A stretch of 64,000 nucleotides of DNA from Loripinus fragilis. Its lineage: Eukaryota > Mollusca > Bivalvia > Lucinida > Lucinidae. Shown here in pieces: positions 21,379 through 32,837 of the stretch (positions are counted from its first letter, which is position 1; each line of letters opens with the position of its first letter). Both the position numbers and the translations under genes were made by a program. Below the pieces are notes generated by a model. That model worked only from the letters and a program-made list of their open reading frames with translations. It made no database searches and was not told the origin of the DNA. The stretch lies in assembly GCA_964019695.1 (NCBI GenBank), contig OZ026526.1, forward strand, positions 8,761,254 through 8,825,253, in the 5' to 3' direction.

Positions 21379-21767
21379 GATTATCTTTTTAATCGATCAG
21401 AAACGAAGTCTTTCCACCGATTCTTTTGAATTTATTAACTTAAATACATGCACATAAAATACTGGCTCTGATATGCCTTGTGACAGTATACACTGCTCAA
21501 AATATTTAAAGGAACGCCTAATGATTTTCCATAGGTGATAATGTTAACCGCTGTCCAATAGACAAGTAATGTATTTCACTAGACTGTAAGACAGGAACCC
21601 AATTTCTCTTGCCATTTTTGCTACGATGGTCAAAGGTTTGGATCAGAAGAAGTATATGATAAAAAAAATTGCTGCTTAATTTCATGGCTTAAATTTTGTA
21701 ATTTTTAATTTTCTTGAAAATGACGATTTTTTTCTGGAACTCTGTAGAATCTTCTGAATTTATTAAT
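21379..21767. other. Intergenic, nothing recognised
   Basis: AT-rich. No coding motif or repeat recognised. Confidence 0.4.
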
Positions 21768-21931
21768 AGTAAAACCTGTGTAAAACGGCCACTCTCAAAA
21801 AGACTAAAAAATTGGTTTCCAAGACTAATCATCGCTTAATGCAATACTTTTGACCTTTATTAAGCTACCATTTGCCATCAAAATCGTTGTTTTGTCTATT
21901 TTTGAGTGGCCGCTTAAGACAGGTTTTACTG
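21768..21931. mobile_element. MITE, CAGTAAAACC (pogo/Tc1-like ends), copy 1
   Basis: The left end AGTAAAACCTGTGTAAAACG with GCCACTCTCAAAAAGAC is mirrored by the right end GTCTATTTTTGAGTGGCCGC with TTAAGACAGGTTTTACTG. A TA flanks the right end. The CAGT start and TA target are typical of pogo/Tigger-related MITEs. A second copy with complete TA-flanked ends lies at 55210-55398. Confidence 0.75.
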
Positions 21932-22229
21932 TACACATGGGATAACACTTAGCAGAGGATATGGTGTCTTGCACAAGGACACAACACATTGCCTCCCGTG
22001 AATCCAGTGACCCTTCATTCCCAAGTCTAACACTCAACTACGGAACCCCTCCCCAAGACCATGGTACTAATATTGTGAAATACATTGTACTCATCAATGT
22101 GCACATTTAGATCCATGAAGTAAACACATGGTAAAGAATAAATACATGGTTATCGTGTTTAATTAAAAATGATACTAGTTTCTTTGTTTTAAAAGATTCA
22201 TGGAGGTGTGATCGTCCAGAACTAAGCCT

Positions 22230-24140
22230 TTGCTCACATCCTACGTTATACTGGTTACCTTAACTTCATAAACGACCCTATAAGTCGCGTTTTTATTGCT
22301 AATTCTAGTTCATGTACTACTACTGAGCTTTCCATACTTTTGACTTCTTGCCTCACTGCGATTAAAAACCATGTTATAAAATATTGTACAACAGTTTATG
22401 AAAGGAATGGCAAAAATATTTTGGTCTATTAAAAATTCAGGTGAGATTCTTACTTAATTAAAATCTAAAGATTTTCTAGCATCTGGTTTGTCTACATATG
22501 TTTACTCTACTCTCTATACTACGTTGCCCCATAATCTAATCAAAGAAGAACAAACTGAATTAATTGAACAAACTTTTAACAGAGATACCTCACTTTATTT
22601 GTCTTGTAATGAGAACCGTGCCTTTATTTTTTATTTTTTTTACAACCTAAACAATATAAGTTGTAGTCATGTTAGAAAATGTGTGATGCTCTCCATTATC
22701 TTTAGGACAATATATTTATATGATTTGGCTCGAAATTATATAGACAAATTGTAGGTATTCCAATGGGTACTTATTGTGTTCCTCTTGCTGCAGATTTGTT
22801 TTTGTTTTGTTATGAGAGAGACTTCATGTTGTCTCTGTCAGACAATAATCAAACTGATATTATTGAAGCTTTTAACTCCACATCCAGATATTTAGATGAC
22901 TTACTTAAAATTGATAATCCTTATTTTGTACATATGATAGGCCAAATATACCCCACAGAACTTCAGTTAAATAAAGCGAATTCATCTGATACAGAAGCCC
23001 CGTTTTTTGGACTTGAACTTGTCCATAACGAATGGCAAAGTTCCATCTAAGATTTATGATAAACGGGATGATTTTAATTTTGAAATAGTAAATTTCACAT
23101 TTCTTGATGGAGACATTCCTCGCTCCCCTTCCTATGGTGTATATATTTCTCAACTTATTCGTTTTGCGAGAGTGTGTTCTAATGTTGATGACTTCAACAA
23201 CAGAAACCTATTTTTGACTGCTATGTTATTATAACAAGGTTATGGATATCATAAAATTCGAAAGCATTTTCTAAATTCTACCACAGACACTCAGAGTTAA
23301 TTGTAAAATACAATATTGGTTTAAACACTCTTCTGCAACAGGGCATATCAGAACCTATATTTTATGGTGATTAAGTTTATAAATTCAAAAGAATTGTTGG
23401 AAAACCTAATTTTAGTGATCAATTCAAACAGATTATCAAATGTTATAAAAAGTTGGATGTAGCTTGGATATCATGCGACAGTCTGCATGCCTGGTTGTAA
23501 ACCCAATCACGGTTTATAGCTATGGTTTCCTCTTCATTTGCACGAAAGTGGGTCAGGCCTAAGATTCAATGATGGCTCAGACATAAAGCTTTAATCAGTG
23601 GGTTGATGCCTGATGCTTGGCTGTAGCTGAGCCCACCGTGGCTCAACTTGAGGTTTTCTTTAGCTCTATTTGTGAGTCGTGAGCCTTTTTCTCAGTTTCA
23701 TCATAGTGCGTTAATTTGATTATATTGTTTTCTCTATGATGATAAATTGCTATAGTTAGGAATCCTCCATGCGAGCTTAACATTTTTTGTGCTTCAACAA
23801 CAGCAGAATCTAGGGCAAAGATTCGGTGCCAGTAAATTGCATTTAAGACCCCCAGTGGCTTTGGCTGTTGTCCGTTCTAAGGCGGTGGTTCTGTTGCGTT
23901 CTAAGGCGGTGGTTCTGTTGTTGATTGTTACTCACATTGTGGGATTCTGTTTTTTTGTGTGTTACTTTGTGTCCATTCTAGTTTTGCAATCATCTCGATG
24001 GGGAAGAGAGAGCTGGTTGCCTTGCTTTGTCTTCCTGGTGTCTCGTGATAGTTGTGTGGCTCTTCCCCACGATGCCACGGTTTGTTTACAGTTTGTGATT
24101 GTGGTATTTCCTGATCATACTCACTATTTTTGAGCCATGA
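22230..24140 (+). pseudogene. Penelope-like retroelement, RT plus 3'UTR, decayed
   Basis: The longest plus-strand copy of the family. The coding part (about 22240-23600) gives TLYWLP-LHKRPYKS, NSSSCTTTELSILLTSCLTA, VYERNGK, GIPMGTYCVPLAADLFLFCY and SRYLDDLLKIDN (the Y-L-D-D catalytic box). The DFNFEIVNF, RSPSYGVYISQLIRFARVCS and MRQSACLVVNPITV blocks follow. At least five frameshifts or stops break it. The 3'UTR has the stem-loop at 23698-23742, a short duplication of CGTTCTAAGGCGGTGGTTCT and the TTTCCTGATCATACTCAC terminus. The RT type is closest to Penelope-like elements; no GIY-YIG endonuclease follows the RT. Confidence 0.75.
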
Positions 24141-24529
24141 TATGACAAAACCGACTGCATTCTACATTTAGTTTTCAAGTTTAGTTGCATTTGTAATTTT
24201 TGAGATATTAACTAGTGAGAATATCGCTTTCAAGTAGGTATACTCAAATTGGTGAGTAATCTAGGTCAATTCCAAAACTAGACAGCTAGCTGCTGAAAAA
24301 CACTAATTCACTTACTCAATCTCATCCATAGACTGAACACATGGACCAGAAGAAAAGGCATTTTGCTCACATAATAATAGCTATTGTCCGTTAGAGTCAT
24401 GGAGTTAACACATAGTCACGAAGAAATAAACATCTGTTCACATAGTATTTGATGATAGTTTTAATATCCAATTTTTTTCTTTAGAAAAAAATGGTTTATT
24501 AATTTCGTATCTAAGTCGGTCCGTCGTCC
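24141..24529. other. Intergenic, nothing recognised
   Basis: No gene or repeat I can support. Confidence 0.4.
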
Positions 24530-25430
24530 ATCTCTGCGTCCGTGCGTAACGTTTTGTTGGAAGTGCATCTCGTCATAAACAGCTAGATGTAGCAACTTCA
24601 AACTTTGTAGCTTCAAAGGTCACATGGTGTAGAGGGTACTGGGCTACATTGTAAGTGACCTTGACCCCAAAAGGTCAATGTCAAAGGTCAAAATGATGTA
24701 TTTTATTGTAAATGCATCTCCTTCTAAACCGTCGGACATAGCATCTTCAAACTTTGTGGCTGCATAGTTCACATGATATAGAAGGTACTGGGCAACATTT
24801 TGTGTGACCTTTACCCAGGTCAAGTTCAAGGGTAAAAAATGTATATAAAAAGGGTAAAAAATGTATTTTCTTGTAAATGCATCTTCTGAATCGTCCGACG
24901 TAGCAATTTCAAACTTTGCAGCTTCATAGGTCAGATTTAGAGGGCACTGGGCAACATTTCATGTGAAAGTAAAAGGTCAAATACTGTTTTTCTTGTAAAC
25001 GAATTTCTTTCATAATGTTGATGGTACTGTGCAGTCTTTAGTGTAATCTTGATCTCAAGGTCAACGTCGCAGATCAAATAATGTATTTCTTGTAAATGCA
25101 CCTCCTCCTAAACCGTTGGAGATTGAAGTGTCAAACATTGCAGGTTAATAGTCACATTATGTGGAGGGCACGTGGTCTTTTTTGTGTGACCTTGAATTTA
25201 AGGTCAAGGTTAAAGGTCAAAACATGTATTTTCTTGTAAATGGCTCCCTCCCCAACCGTTGGACGCAGCCACATCAAACTTTGCTGATGCACAGGTAACA
25301 TGATGTAGAGGCGTATAGGTCACATGATATAAAGACCACTGGGCAACATTTCGTGTAACTTTGTCTCCAAGTTCAAGGTGAAAGATAAAGTCGATATAGA
25401 GTCACCGTGCTCCACGGTGACAGATATAAT
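24530..25430. repeat. Degenerate tandem array, AAGGTCA-rich, about 150 bp
   Basis: About five or six diverged units, each with TGTAAATGCATCTCCTTCTA, a CTTCAAACTTTG block, a GGGCAACATTTTGTGTGACC block and a CAAGGTCAAAGGTCAAAA block. It ends with a CACCGTGCTCCACGGTGACA inverted repeat. The organisation is like the 7713-9042 array but the unit differs, and no perfect ERE palindrome is present. Confidence 0.8.
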
Positions 25431-25589
25431 TATTGTATTATAACAGAGCCAATCGCAAGCGCAACATATAACATATGTGTATTACATGTAGTTTATTGCA
25501 CTTTCAGGAAATGCATGGTTCAGTCATAAACCACAGACGATTTACAGGAAAAACATGAATCAATTTAGGTTTAACTTTGCTTTCCTCTT

Positions 25590-26185
25590 TAATTGCACGC
25601 CGGTGGGTCGGACTTCAGACTCTATGATGGTTCCGACTTAAAGACTTATCTATTGATGAGATGGTAGGGGCCTGATGCTTTTGCTGTTTGTCGGGCCCAC
25701 CGGGGTTTACCTGTTGGATTTCTTTTGCTCCGGTATTCAGTTTAATTTACTGTTGAGTCCTTATCCTTGCTTTATCTCCTTGTTATATCTTGATTTATAT
25801 GTTTTAGGAGATGATGCATTGATAAGTTAGAGGTCTTTCATGCAAACCAAATATCTATGTGTCTTGATCCACATCTGAATTAAGGGTGAGGTTGGCGCCG
25901 TTAAACCGGTTTAAGCCCTCCAGTAAAATATTTTACTGACCGTTCCAAGGCGGTACTTCTTTTGTGGATCTTTTATGTTTTTGTTCTGTCTTGTGTTTGC
26001 TGTGTTTTGTGCGCGTCTGTTTGTGTGTGCTTCGTGGTCACCTGCTGGGAAAGGGCTGACCTCTTGGCTCTCGTTTGTGGTGTCTTCTGTGAGTTTGTCA
26101 CTTTCCCATTGGTATCCTGGGTCAGGTGTGGTACTTGATTGTATCGATTCCTGATCTTTGCAACCTTACTTGCTTTAACGGCTGA
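25590..26185 (+). repeat. Penelope-like RT C-terminus plus 3'UTR (subfamily B)
   Basis: Starts in the RT C-terminus (FNCTPVGRTSDSMMVPT-like), followed by a 3'UTR with the subfamily B stem-loop (25772-25780 pairing with 25806-25814). It then has CCGTTAAACCGGTTTAAGCC, CCGTTCCAAGGCGGTACTTC and the end ATTGTATCGATTCCTGATCT with TACTTGC. The minus-strand open frame over it is a shadow. Confidence 0.8.
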
Positions 26186-26264
26186 ATTTTTAATATACAA
26201 GTAATATCAACCCTAAATAATGGGCCTCAGCGAGAGAAAACATGTCTTCGGGGTTTGCGAACAA

Positions 26265-26325
26265 CAAAGGCGCAGACCAGCCTGTGCGTATGCACAGACT
26301 GGTCAGTGCCTTTGTTATTCATTTG
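26265..26325. repeat. AGCAAAGGC hairpin repeat
   Basis: CAAAGGCGCAGACCAGCCTG pairs with CAGACTGGTCAGTGCCTTTG across a short GTGCGTATGCA loop. It belongs to the hairpin family found at 7164, 33215 and 41868. Confidence 0.7.
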
Positions 26326-26771
26326 TAGAAAAGTATCATATCTAAATTTGCTATAGTTGAAATTCCAATTTTCTAGCCAATTTTTTTCTCAGTAGCTTGC
26401 TCATCTTTCTTTGTCGGAAACCTCGTAGACAGGTTTTCTCGCATCCAGGAGCATTTTGTCCAAATAAGAATCAATGTTTTTTTTTACAAAATGTCGTTTT
26501 GAACAAATATTAATGTAAGTTGTGTTTCAATGGTTCATTGCTAAGAAATTGCCTTGCAACAGCTATCCAGATATGAGTGTGTAATCAAGAATTATCAACT
26601 TATTTCCCATTCAAAACAAATGTTATGGACACTCAAGAGAACTGTCTAAATGAGCACCCTGAACATATGCTTGGACGGATGGGCATGAAAATAATTATAA
26701 TTTTACGCTTTTGCTTTTGTTTTATTGTGTACGTCCCAGTCAACAATGTTTCAGTCATGTCGGGATGGGTC
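26326..26771. other. Intergenic, nothing recognised
   Basis: No coding motif. The 68-codon open frame has no recognisable features. Confidence 0.4.
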
Positions 26772-26906
26772 TTCTTGGATTGAACCAGTACTAAGCAGAG
26801 TTTAACATGTCTTGCTTAAGGATACAACGCAGTGCTTCTGGTGAGGCTCGAACCCACAACCCTCGATCTCGAGCCAAGCACTCAACACCTGAGCTACTAA
26901 GTTCCT
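26772..26906 (-). repeat. tRNA-derived SINE, copy 2
   Basis: Minus-strand head with TAGCTCAGGTGTTGAGTGCT (A-box region) and GTGGGTTCGAGCCTCACC (B box), then the body CACTGCGTTGTATCC and CTTAGTACTGGTTCAATCC shared with 2128-2265. It lies just downstream of the stop codon of the TspO-like gene and could be in its 3'UTR. Confidence 0.7.
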
Positions 26907-26938
26907 CTAAAATGCACACTGGGTCTATGAATATGCAA

Positions 26939-29900
26939 TCATAAGTCTGTTGACATGGGCTGTCTGTCCTTTTCATTTTGTACGTAGAGTGGACTTCTGA
27001 AGCTGCGCCAGAACATCAGGAATAGTTTGACAAGTGCTGCTACACAGGCAACACCCAGCAAGACTGCTGAGAAAATGGAATTCCTTGCACCATCTGTCCA
27101 GTTCTTTGTTATGCTACCAGTTAAAGCAACAATTAAAACAATGTAAGGCGTAAAAGTATAACGTGTGTAGCGATCAAGGATCGTAAGATCTGTACTCAAG
27201 AAAATGACAATTTCAAGTGCTAAAACACCCAAGGCAACGGTGGATGCCACGTCCTGTTTGATTGGTGGGTTTGATCTGTACGTCATCACAATAGTCATAT
27301 TTAGAAGAGTCGCAATTGTCGTCCACGTTGCGTATATTCCGAGTCCGTTATGAACGAGCATGCGCACAAGCCAGATGTCCATCTTCCGGTTTTGTTTGAG
27401 CAACATATTCGCATTCGTGTCAAGTCCTCTGTATGCAAGTGCAAGACAAATGTACAAGGTCATTGCGATAAGAAATAAAAATACAAAGGCAACTTCCATG
27501 ATCTGCCTGTCCCATACGATCATCCAACCGGCGTTGAAGCACATATTGCAGAGGTAAACAAAACAGAAAGGTACCGAGATAATGGACGGATGTGCGTAGG
27601 CAGGTCCCTGGTCTGTGTTCCGGAAGAGATTTACCACGGCATAAATGATCCAGCTTAACTGCCAGAGGTAAATGAATGCCCAAATGGTGAATGTCCATCC
27701 GCTTGGTGTTACCTCGATGTAATATTTGTCGGATATGTCTCCTGTTGTATTCACGAATAGCCCTGTAATAGATTGATATAAAATGTCATCACAACGGGGA
27801 ATCAGAGTAAAATAAGAAACAACAGCCTTGGTGATAAAGCTTTGCGCCTCTTTATTGGCATGTTAATATTATACAATTATTGGCTTCAATGAGATAGACA
27901 TCAGGATTTTATCAACACAAAAAAGTGATGAGGCCTCGGTGAATATCATTTTTCGGGTGGATAAATCCTTATGTCTTCCAAAATTAAAGTCAATAACTGT
28001 TTTGTTATATAAATGCAAATTTTCTACTTTCACTTTAGTTGTTGGAGCCATGTTCAGCCTAAGGACTTTCTCACAAGCTTCAGCAACTGTTACTAAAATT
28101 CTTTTATATAGTATTTTGTATTTTTAAATGTACATTTAATCATAAAAAACGTTTTTAGTTTGATTATACGAAAAAAAACTGAACAAAACAAAACAAAGCA
28201 AATCTGTTGTTAGAGTTCATTAAAGCCTTTAATTTACCTGTATGGGGGGTGGGGTGGTGAAACAGCAAATGATGCCAATTTCATACAGCATATGCACATT
28301 TTATACTCAACATGCTAATTTCAGCTCTCTAGAAAGCGGTGCTGTAGAAGTGTCAAAAATATTAACTTCTGGAAAACTTTAAGCCGTTTTTCAATCTATA
28401 TCACCCTGTAGGCCATTTTTGACCAGTTTTCTGGTATACGTGGAGATGTATTTAGACAAATTAAAACAATCAAGAGATAGAATCCTATCTCCTGATTGGC
28501 CCAATGATCATTGAACATAATTCTCGATCCATTTCAGATCAGTTCATAATTTGCACGCACAGAGTAAATCACCAGACTCCTGTTATTTTGTGTGTGAATT
28601 TGTTATGCCCATGTAGTTTTCGCGAAATTATTGCGGTCGGCCATGGCCAGCCGCTTATATAAACTTCAATCAAAACATGCATCAAATTCAGGTTTTAACC
28701 AAATCTTTATGCTGTGCTCAGGCTATATTTTGTTCGCTGCCGAACAACGAGTGGGGTACCAAATATCGTGGGTTGACCTACAGCCATGTAAACTGTCCGT
28801 GAAATCTGTAGGGCTACCTATAGCGCGAGGCAAGCTCGTTTGCGAATTTAAGTTTCACAAAGAAGGCGTCAATTTGCCCTATCGCTTATATAAACGCAAT
28901 AAGTATTAGCTTTCAAAAAAAGCTGGCGAAACCAAAACGTCCCAAAGTCAAAACGTCCTTGCTTGGCAAAGAGTGCGAGCGAACTTCACATCAGTAAACG
29001 TACTTATATGATTGTCATCCACATCTGATCACATATAGTTACTATGAATTCAGGAACTGTCTTCTGACGGTCATGACAAACAGGTTTTATGTCCCCAAAG
29101 GGAGGCATATAGTAATCAAACTGCCTGTCCTTAGTGTCCTAAGTGTTTGAGTGTTCATATCATATCCGGAGTATATCTCCTATATATTTTTAGGTAAGAA
29201 TGCCAAAATTCGTGTCTTCATGCATTTAGGGTCATTTAGCGTCACGCACCTTTACCACTGCCATCAGATCTAGAAAAATCGTGTCACGAGCATAAATCCT
29301 AGTAATCCCAAGTTTGGTTTGTGAACACATCTTGTGGTCACAAAGTCCGTACATATACAGTTAAACGACCACTGTGACCTTGATTTTCTGGCATCAGTTT
29401 TAAGAAAAATGTGCTGTCTAGTGTTGTCAAATGATTTTCCATAAATGTTTCGCATGCTAGATATATTACCATAACATACCATGCATAAGCCAGGTGCTTT
29501 CAAAAGATCAAGCAACATCCTCGCTGGAAGCATGTGTTAACAAATCATAGTTCAGATGGTAATAAAAAGAGCTTAGAATTAATCTACATGTACAAGATCT
29601 AGAAGTTCAAAATGGAAGCATGCAGTGGGCAAGAATACATACAATGATAGGGCTAAACGACCGCCAGCTTTTTTTGAAAAGCTAATACTTGTATAAACAT
29701 CATTCAAAACACACATCAAATTCAGGTTTTGACTTAACCTTTATGCTGTGCTCATGCTATATTTTATTCGCTGCCGAACAACGAGTGGGGTACCAAATAT
29801 CATGGGTTGACCTACAGCACGAAGTAAACTGTCCGTGAAATCTGTAGGGCTACCTATAGCGCGAGGCAAGCTTGTTTACCAATTTAATTTTCACAAAGAA

Positions 29901-31346
29901 TGCGTCAATTTGCCCTGCTGCTTATATAAACGCAATAAGTATTAGCTTTCCAAAAAATCTGGCGAAAGAAAAACGTCCTAAAGTCAAAACGTCCTTGATT
30001 GGCAAAGAGTGCGAGCGAACTTCACATCAGTAAACGTTCTTATGTGATTGTCATCCACATCTGATCACATAGAATTACTATGAATTCAGGCACTGTCTTA
30101 TGACGGTCATGACAAATAGGCTTTATGCCCCCTGATGAAAGGGCTAAACGACCGCCAGCTTTTTTGAAAAGCTAATACTTGTAATAATTATCAGTCGAAT
30201 TTATCATGTTCATTCGCGAAACTTTTTTTTATTGAGTTCGAGATAAAAGAGCTAACCGCCTGATTTTCTGGCATACAAGAGAAGCACTGTTATAAAGCAA
30301 CATGGTACTAGTACGCACCACCTGAATTTTCTGACATATAAGACAGGTGGTGAATGAAACTACTGTCATAAAGCAACATAGTACCAGTGCTCGTCGTCTG
30401 AATTTTCTGGCATATTAGACTATTAGTTGGTTGAAACTGCTGTTATAAAGCATCAGGGAATAAGGACTCATCGCCTGAATTTTCTAGCATATAAGACAGA
30501 TAGTTGAACGACACTGCTATTATAAAGAAACATGGTACCAGTACTAGCCGCCTGGATTTTCTGGCTTATAAGACAGGTAGTTGAATGACACTGCTGTTAA
30601 AAAGAAACAGGGTACCAGTACTCACCGCCTGAATTTTCTAGTATACAAGACAAATAGTTGATTGACACTGCTGCTATAAAGAAACATAGAACAAGTACTC
30701 ACCGCCTGAAATTTCTAGCATATTTATAGACAAATAGTTGATTGACATTGCTGCTATAAAGAAACAAGGAAAAGTACTCACCGCCTGAATTTTCTGGCAT
30801 ATAAGACATGTAGATGATTGCCACTGCCGTTATAAAGAAACTGGGAACAAGTACTCACCGCCTGAATTGTCTTGCATGTTAGACAAGTAGTTGATCGACG
30901 CTACTGCTTTAAAGAACCAAGGCACAAGTACTCTCCGCCTGCATTTTCTAGCATATAAGACAGGTAGTTGGTTGACACTGCCGATATAAAAAACCTGGGA
31001 ACAAGTACTCACCGCCTGAAATTTCTGGCATGTTAGGCAAGTCGTTGATTGACACTGCTGCTATAAAGAAACAAGGAACAAGTACTCACCGCCTGTATTT
31101 CTGGCATATTAGACAAATAGTTGATTGACACTGCAGTTATAATAAAAACATGGTACCAGTACTCGTCGTTTGAATTTTGTGGAATATTTGACACTGCCGT
31201 TATAATGAAACAAGGAACATATACTTACCGCCTGAATTTTCTGGCATATTAGACAAGTAGTTGATTGACACTGCTGTTATAAAGAAACATGGTACCAGTA
31301 CCAGTAGTGCCACAAGTAATGGATTGTGCCTTCCTTTCTCCGTCAT
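26939..31346 (-). CDS. TspO/MBR-related multi-pass membrane protein (2 exons)
   Basis: Spliced minus-strand gene. Exon 1 is 31346-31229 (39 codons plus one base) and exon 2 is 27762-26939, giving 313 residues. Exon 1 starts MTEKGRHNPLLVALLVLVPC and ends at GGCG|GTAAGT. Exon 2 follows a CAATCTATTACAG acceptor, and the join makes a Gly codon (SG-G-LFVNTTGDISDKYY). About eight hydrophobic segments are visible, one of them in exon 1 (residues 9-31). The TPSGWTFTIWAFIYLW segment (58-73) and further Trp-rich stretches match invertebrate proteins related to the TspO/MBR (tryptophan-rich sensory protein) family. That family binds small hydrophobic ligands such as porphyrins and sterols in membranes; the ligand and cell location here are unknown. 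Exon 2 starts in frame with no ATG, which shows exon 1 is needed. Intron 1 (31228-27763) holds the exon-derived array at 30245-31228. Confidence 0.85.
27763..28639 (-). other. Intron 1, 3' part, no repeat recognised
   Basis: Intron sequence next to the CAATCTATTACAG acceptor. AT-rich, no further exon recognised. Confidence 0.5.
28640..30180. repeat. Duplicated intronic repeat (two about 470-bp copies)
   Basis: The segment 28640-29110 recurs in direct orientation at about 29665-30130: AACGAGTGGGGTACCAAATA, GTCCGTGAAATCTGTAGGGC, GCAAAGAGTGCGAGCGAACT and TGACGGTCATGACAAA in both. Short inverted arms (AAGCTAATACTT with CGCCAGCTTTTTT, complemented at 28895-28927) flank the copies at 29661 and 30149, suggesting a TIR-bearing element. 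A reverse fragment of the ERE-array family (29100-29260) lies between them. Confidence 0.75.
30245..31228 (-). repeat. 13 tandem copies of exon 1 with its splice donor
   Basis: A 77-bp unit repeats toward lower coordinates from exon 1. On the minus strand each unit reads TACCATGTTTCTTTATAACA, a coding-like stretch equivalent to residues 19-39 of exon 1 (PCFFITAVSINYLSNMPENS), then GGCG|GTGAGTACT. Former exon edges lie at 30257, 30319, 30395, 30472, 30549, 30626, 30703, 30782, 30859, 30936, 31013, 31090 and 31167, with the real exon at 31229. Most spacings are exactly 77 and one is 79. The first and last are 62, from small deletions. The GT of the donor is intact in eight of these 13 and changed at 30395, 30472, 30549, 30936 and 31167. 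Confidence 0.9.
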
Positions 31347-31509
31347 CGTGCGTCTGGTAATAACTTCTTGCTATAAATCTGTAAATCATAAATGGACCAA
31401 ATTAACTCATTGCATGCTGGGCAATTGTCGCTTGGTGATTCTTTTTTCTTTACAATTTACCATTTCATAAAATTGTTTCTGGAATCCCTTTAGAGTGTCA
31501 AACAGTTTG

Positions 31510-31550
31510 GACCCAGATCAGGTCCGACAATGTCGGACCTGATCTGGGTC
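31510..31550. repeat. Perfect 41-bp GATCAG hairpin
   Basis: GACCCAGATCAGGTCCGACA, a single A, then the exact reverse complement (31531-31550). An AACTGTT tail follows, as in other members of the family. Confidence 0.95.
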
Positions 31551-31879
31551 CTAACTGTTCGCAGCAAAGTTTATTAGCTGCATGGCGACTCTAGTTTTGT
31601 CGAGACTGATCTGGGTCAAATCTGTTTGCAATGACACCAGCAGGTTGCTTTCTAAGAGCCACTTGTACATATAGATTCTATACTAAAACTTATGTGCCGG
31701 CTTGTGAAAATTTCCTTAAACACGCATGCGCAGCTATCTAGTGGACTAGGGGTCTAACAGATTATACACCCCTAAGCCTTCAAGTCCGCGCGGTAGGTAT
31801 GGCAAGACTACATAATATGCGTTTGCGCACTGTCGAAATTCTAATTAATGGCTATGATAATAGTGTTTACCGGATGGCT

Positions 31880-31972
31880 CCATATGTATGGTTTGTGCGT
31901 CTGTACGGGAAGATAATCCACGAGCTTTAGCGAGTGGATTGTCTCCCTGTACAGACGCAAAAAAACATACAA
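31880..31972. repeat. Inverted repeat with about 30-bp arms
   Basis: TTTGTGCGTCTGTACGGGAA with GATAATCCAC pairs with GTGGATTGTCTCCCTGTACA with GACGCAAAA across a GAGCTTTAGCGA loop. Only a few arm mismatches. Confidence 0.75.
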
Positions 31973-32039
31973 TAACGTGCTAATTGCACCAGCATGCATT
32001 TGCACTTTGTTAATTGCGAGATATTTTACGTTAAACATT

Positions 32040-32837
32040 GGAATATCATTGAAAGTTGCAGTACATATAATTTTGTAGATTGGTACTTGTAATTAGGTTA
32101 CCTTTAATTCATTAAGAGTTCCTCCACGGTTTTCCAATCTTGTTCGCTTTTCGAGGATCACAACCTGTTTTGAAAAAAGAAAATAATGTTTTGAATAAAG
32201 GTGAAGCGTTCACTCACATGGCCATCAACGTGATCAATTTAACAAACTACCCCCTCTATTGAAAAATGACATAAAACAGCTTAAGGTGTACATATTTGCG
32301 CCTTGCCGCGAGAAAACCTAGTGTTCTCAGGATTGCGACCAGATATGGCAAAAACTAGCCTGTCAAGCGACAGAGAATAGCCAACATGTTGAAGGTTTGC
32401 ATGTAGTAAGTCGAGGTATTAGTATTTTCAGAAAGCGAATAATACGGGCGCTGATCAGTTTGCGCGAATAATCCGCACCTTTGTTGTTCAGATAAAATCT
32501 TTTTCTCGCGGTATGGTCCATTTATGAACGGTTGAAACGGTTGTCCGAATATCGAAAGGAGACCAAATAAGAAGTACAGTGAAATTCTTGACCGGTTTTT
32601 TGAGACGTCCTCTGGAACTGCTCAACAACACAGGATGGTAATAATTGCAAGTGCTCAATCCGAAACAAGTATCTGCTAGACTTGAGCGCGGCTACCATGG
32701 TTCGCCCGGGAGCTCGCATAGACTCAACTGGCCCTTGCAGGTAGAAGAAAAATTCAAACGAGCAAGCTCTATTATCACTTCCAACAATAGACATACAATA
32801 TCATAATTGGGTCTATATAGTGAGATTTTTTAAAGAG
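32040..32837. other. Intergenic, nothing recognised
   Basis: No coding motif recognised on either strand. This region lies upstream of the TspO-like gene. Confidence 0.4.
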
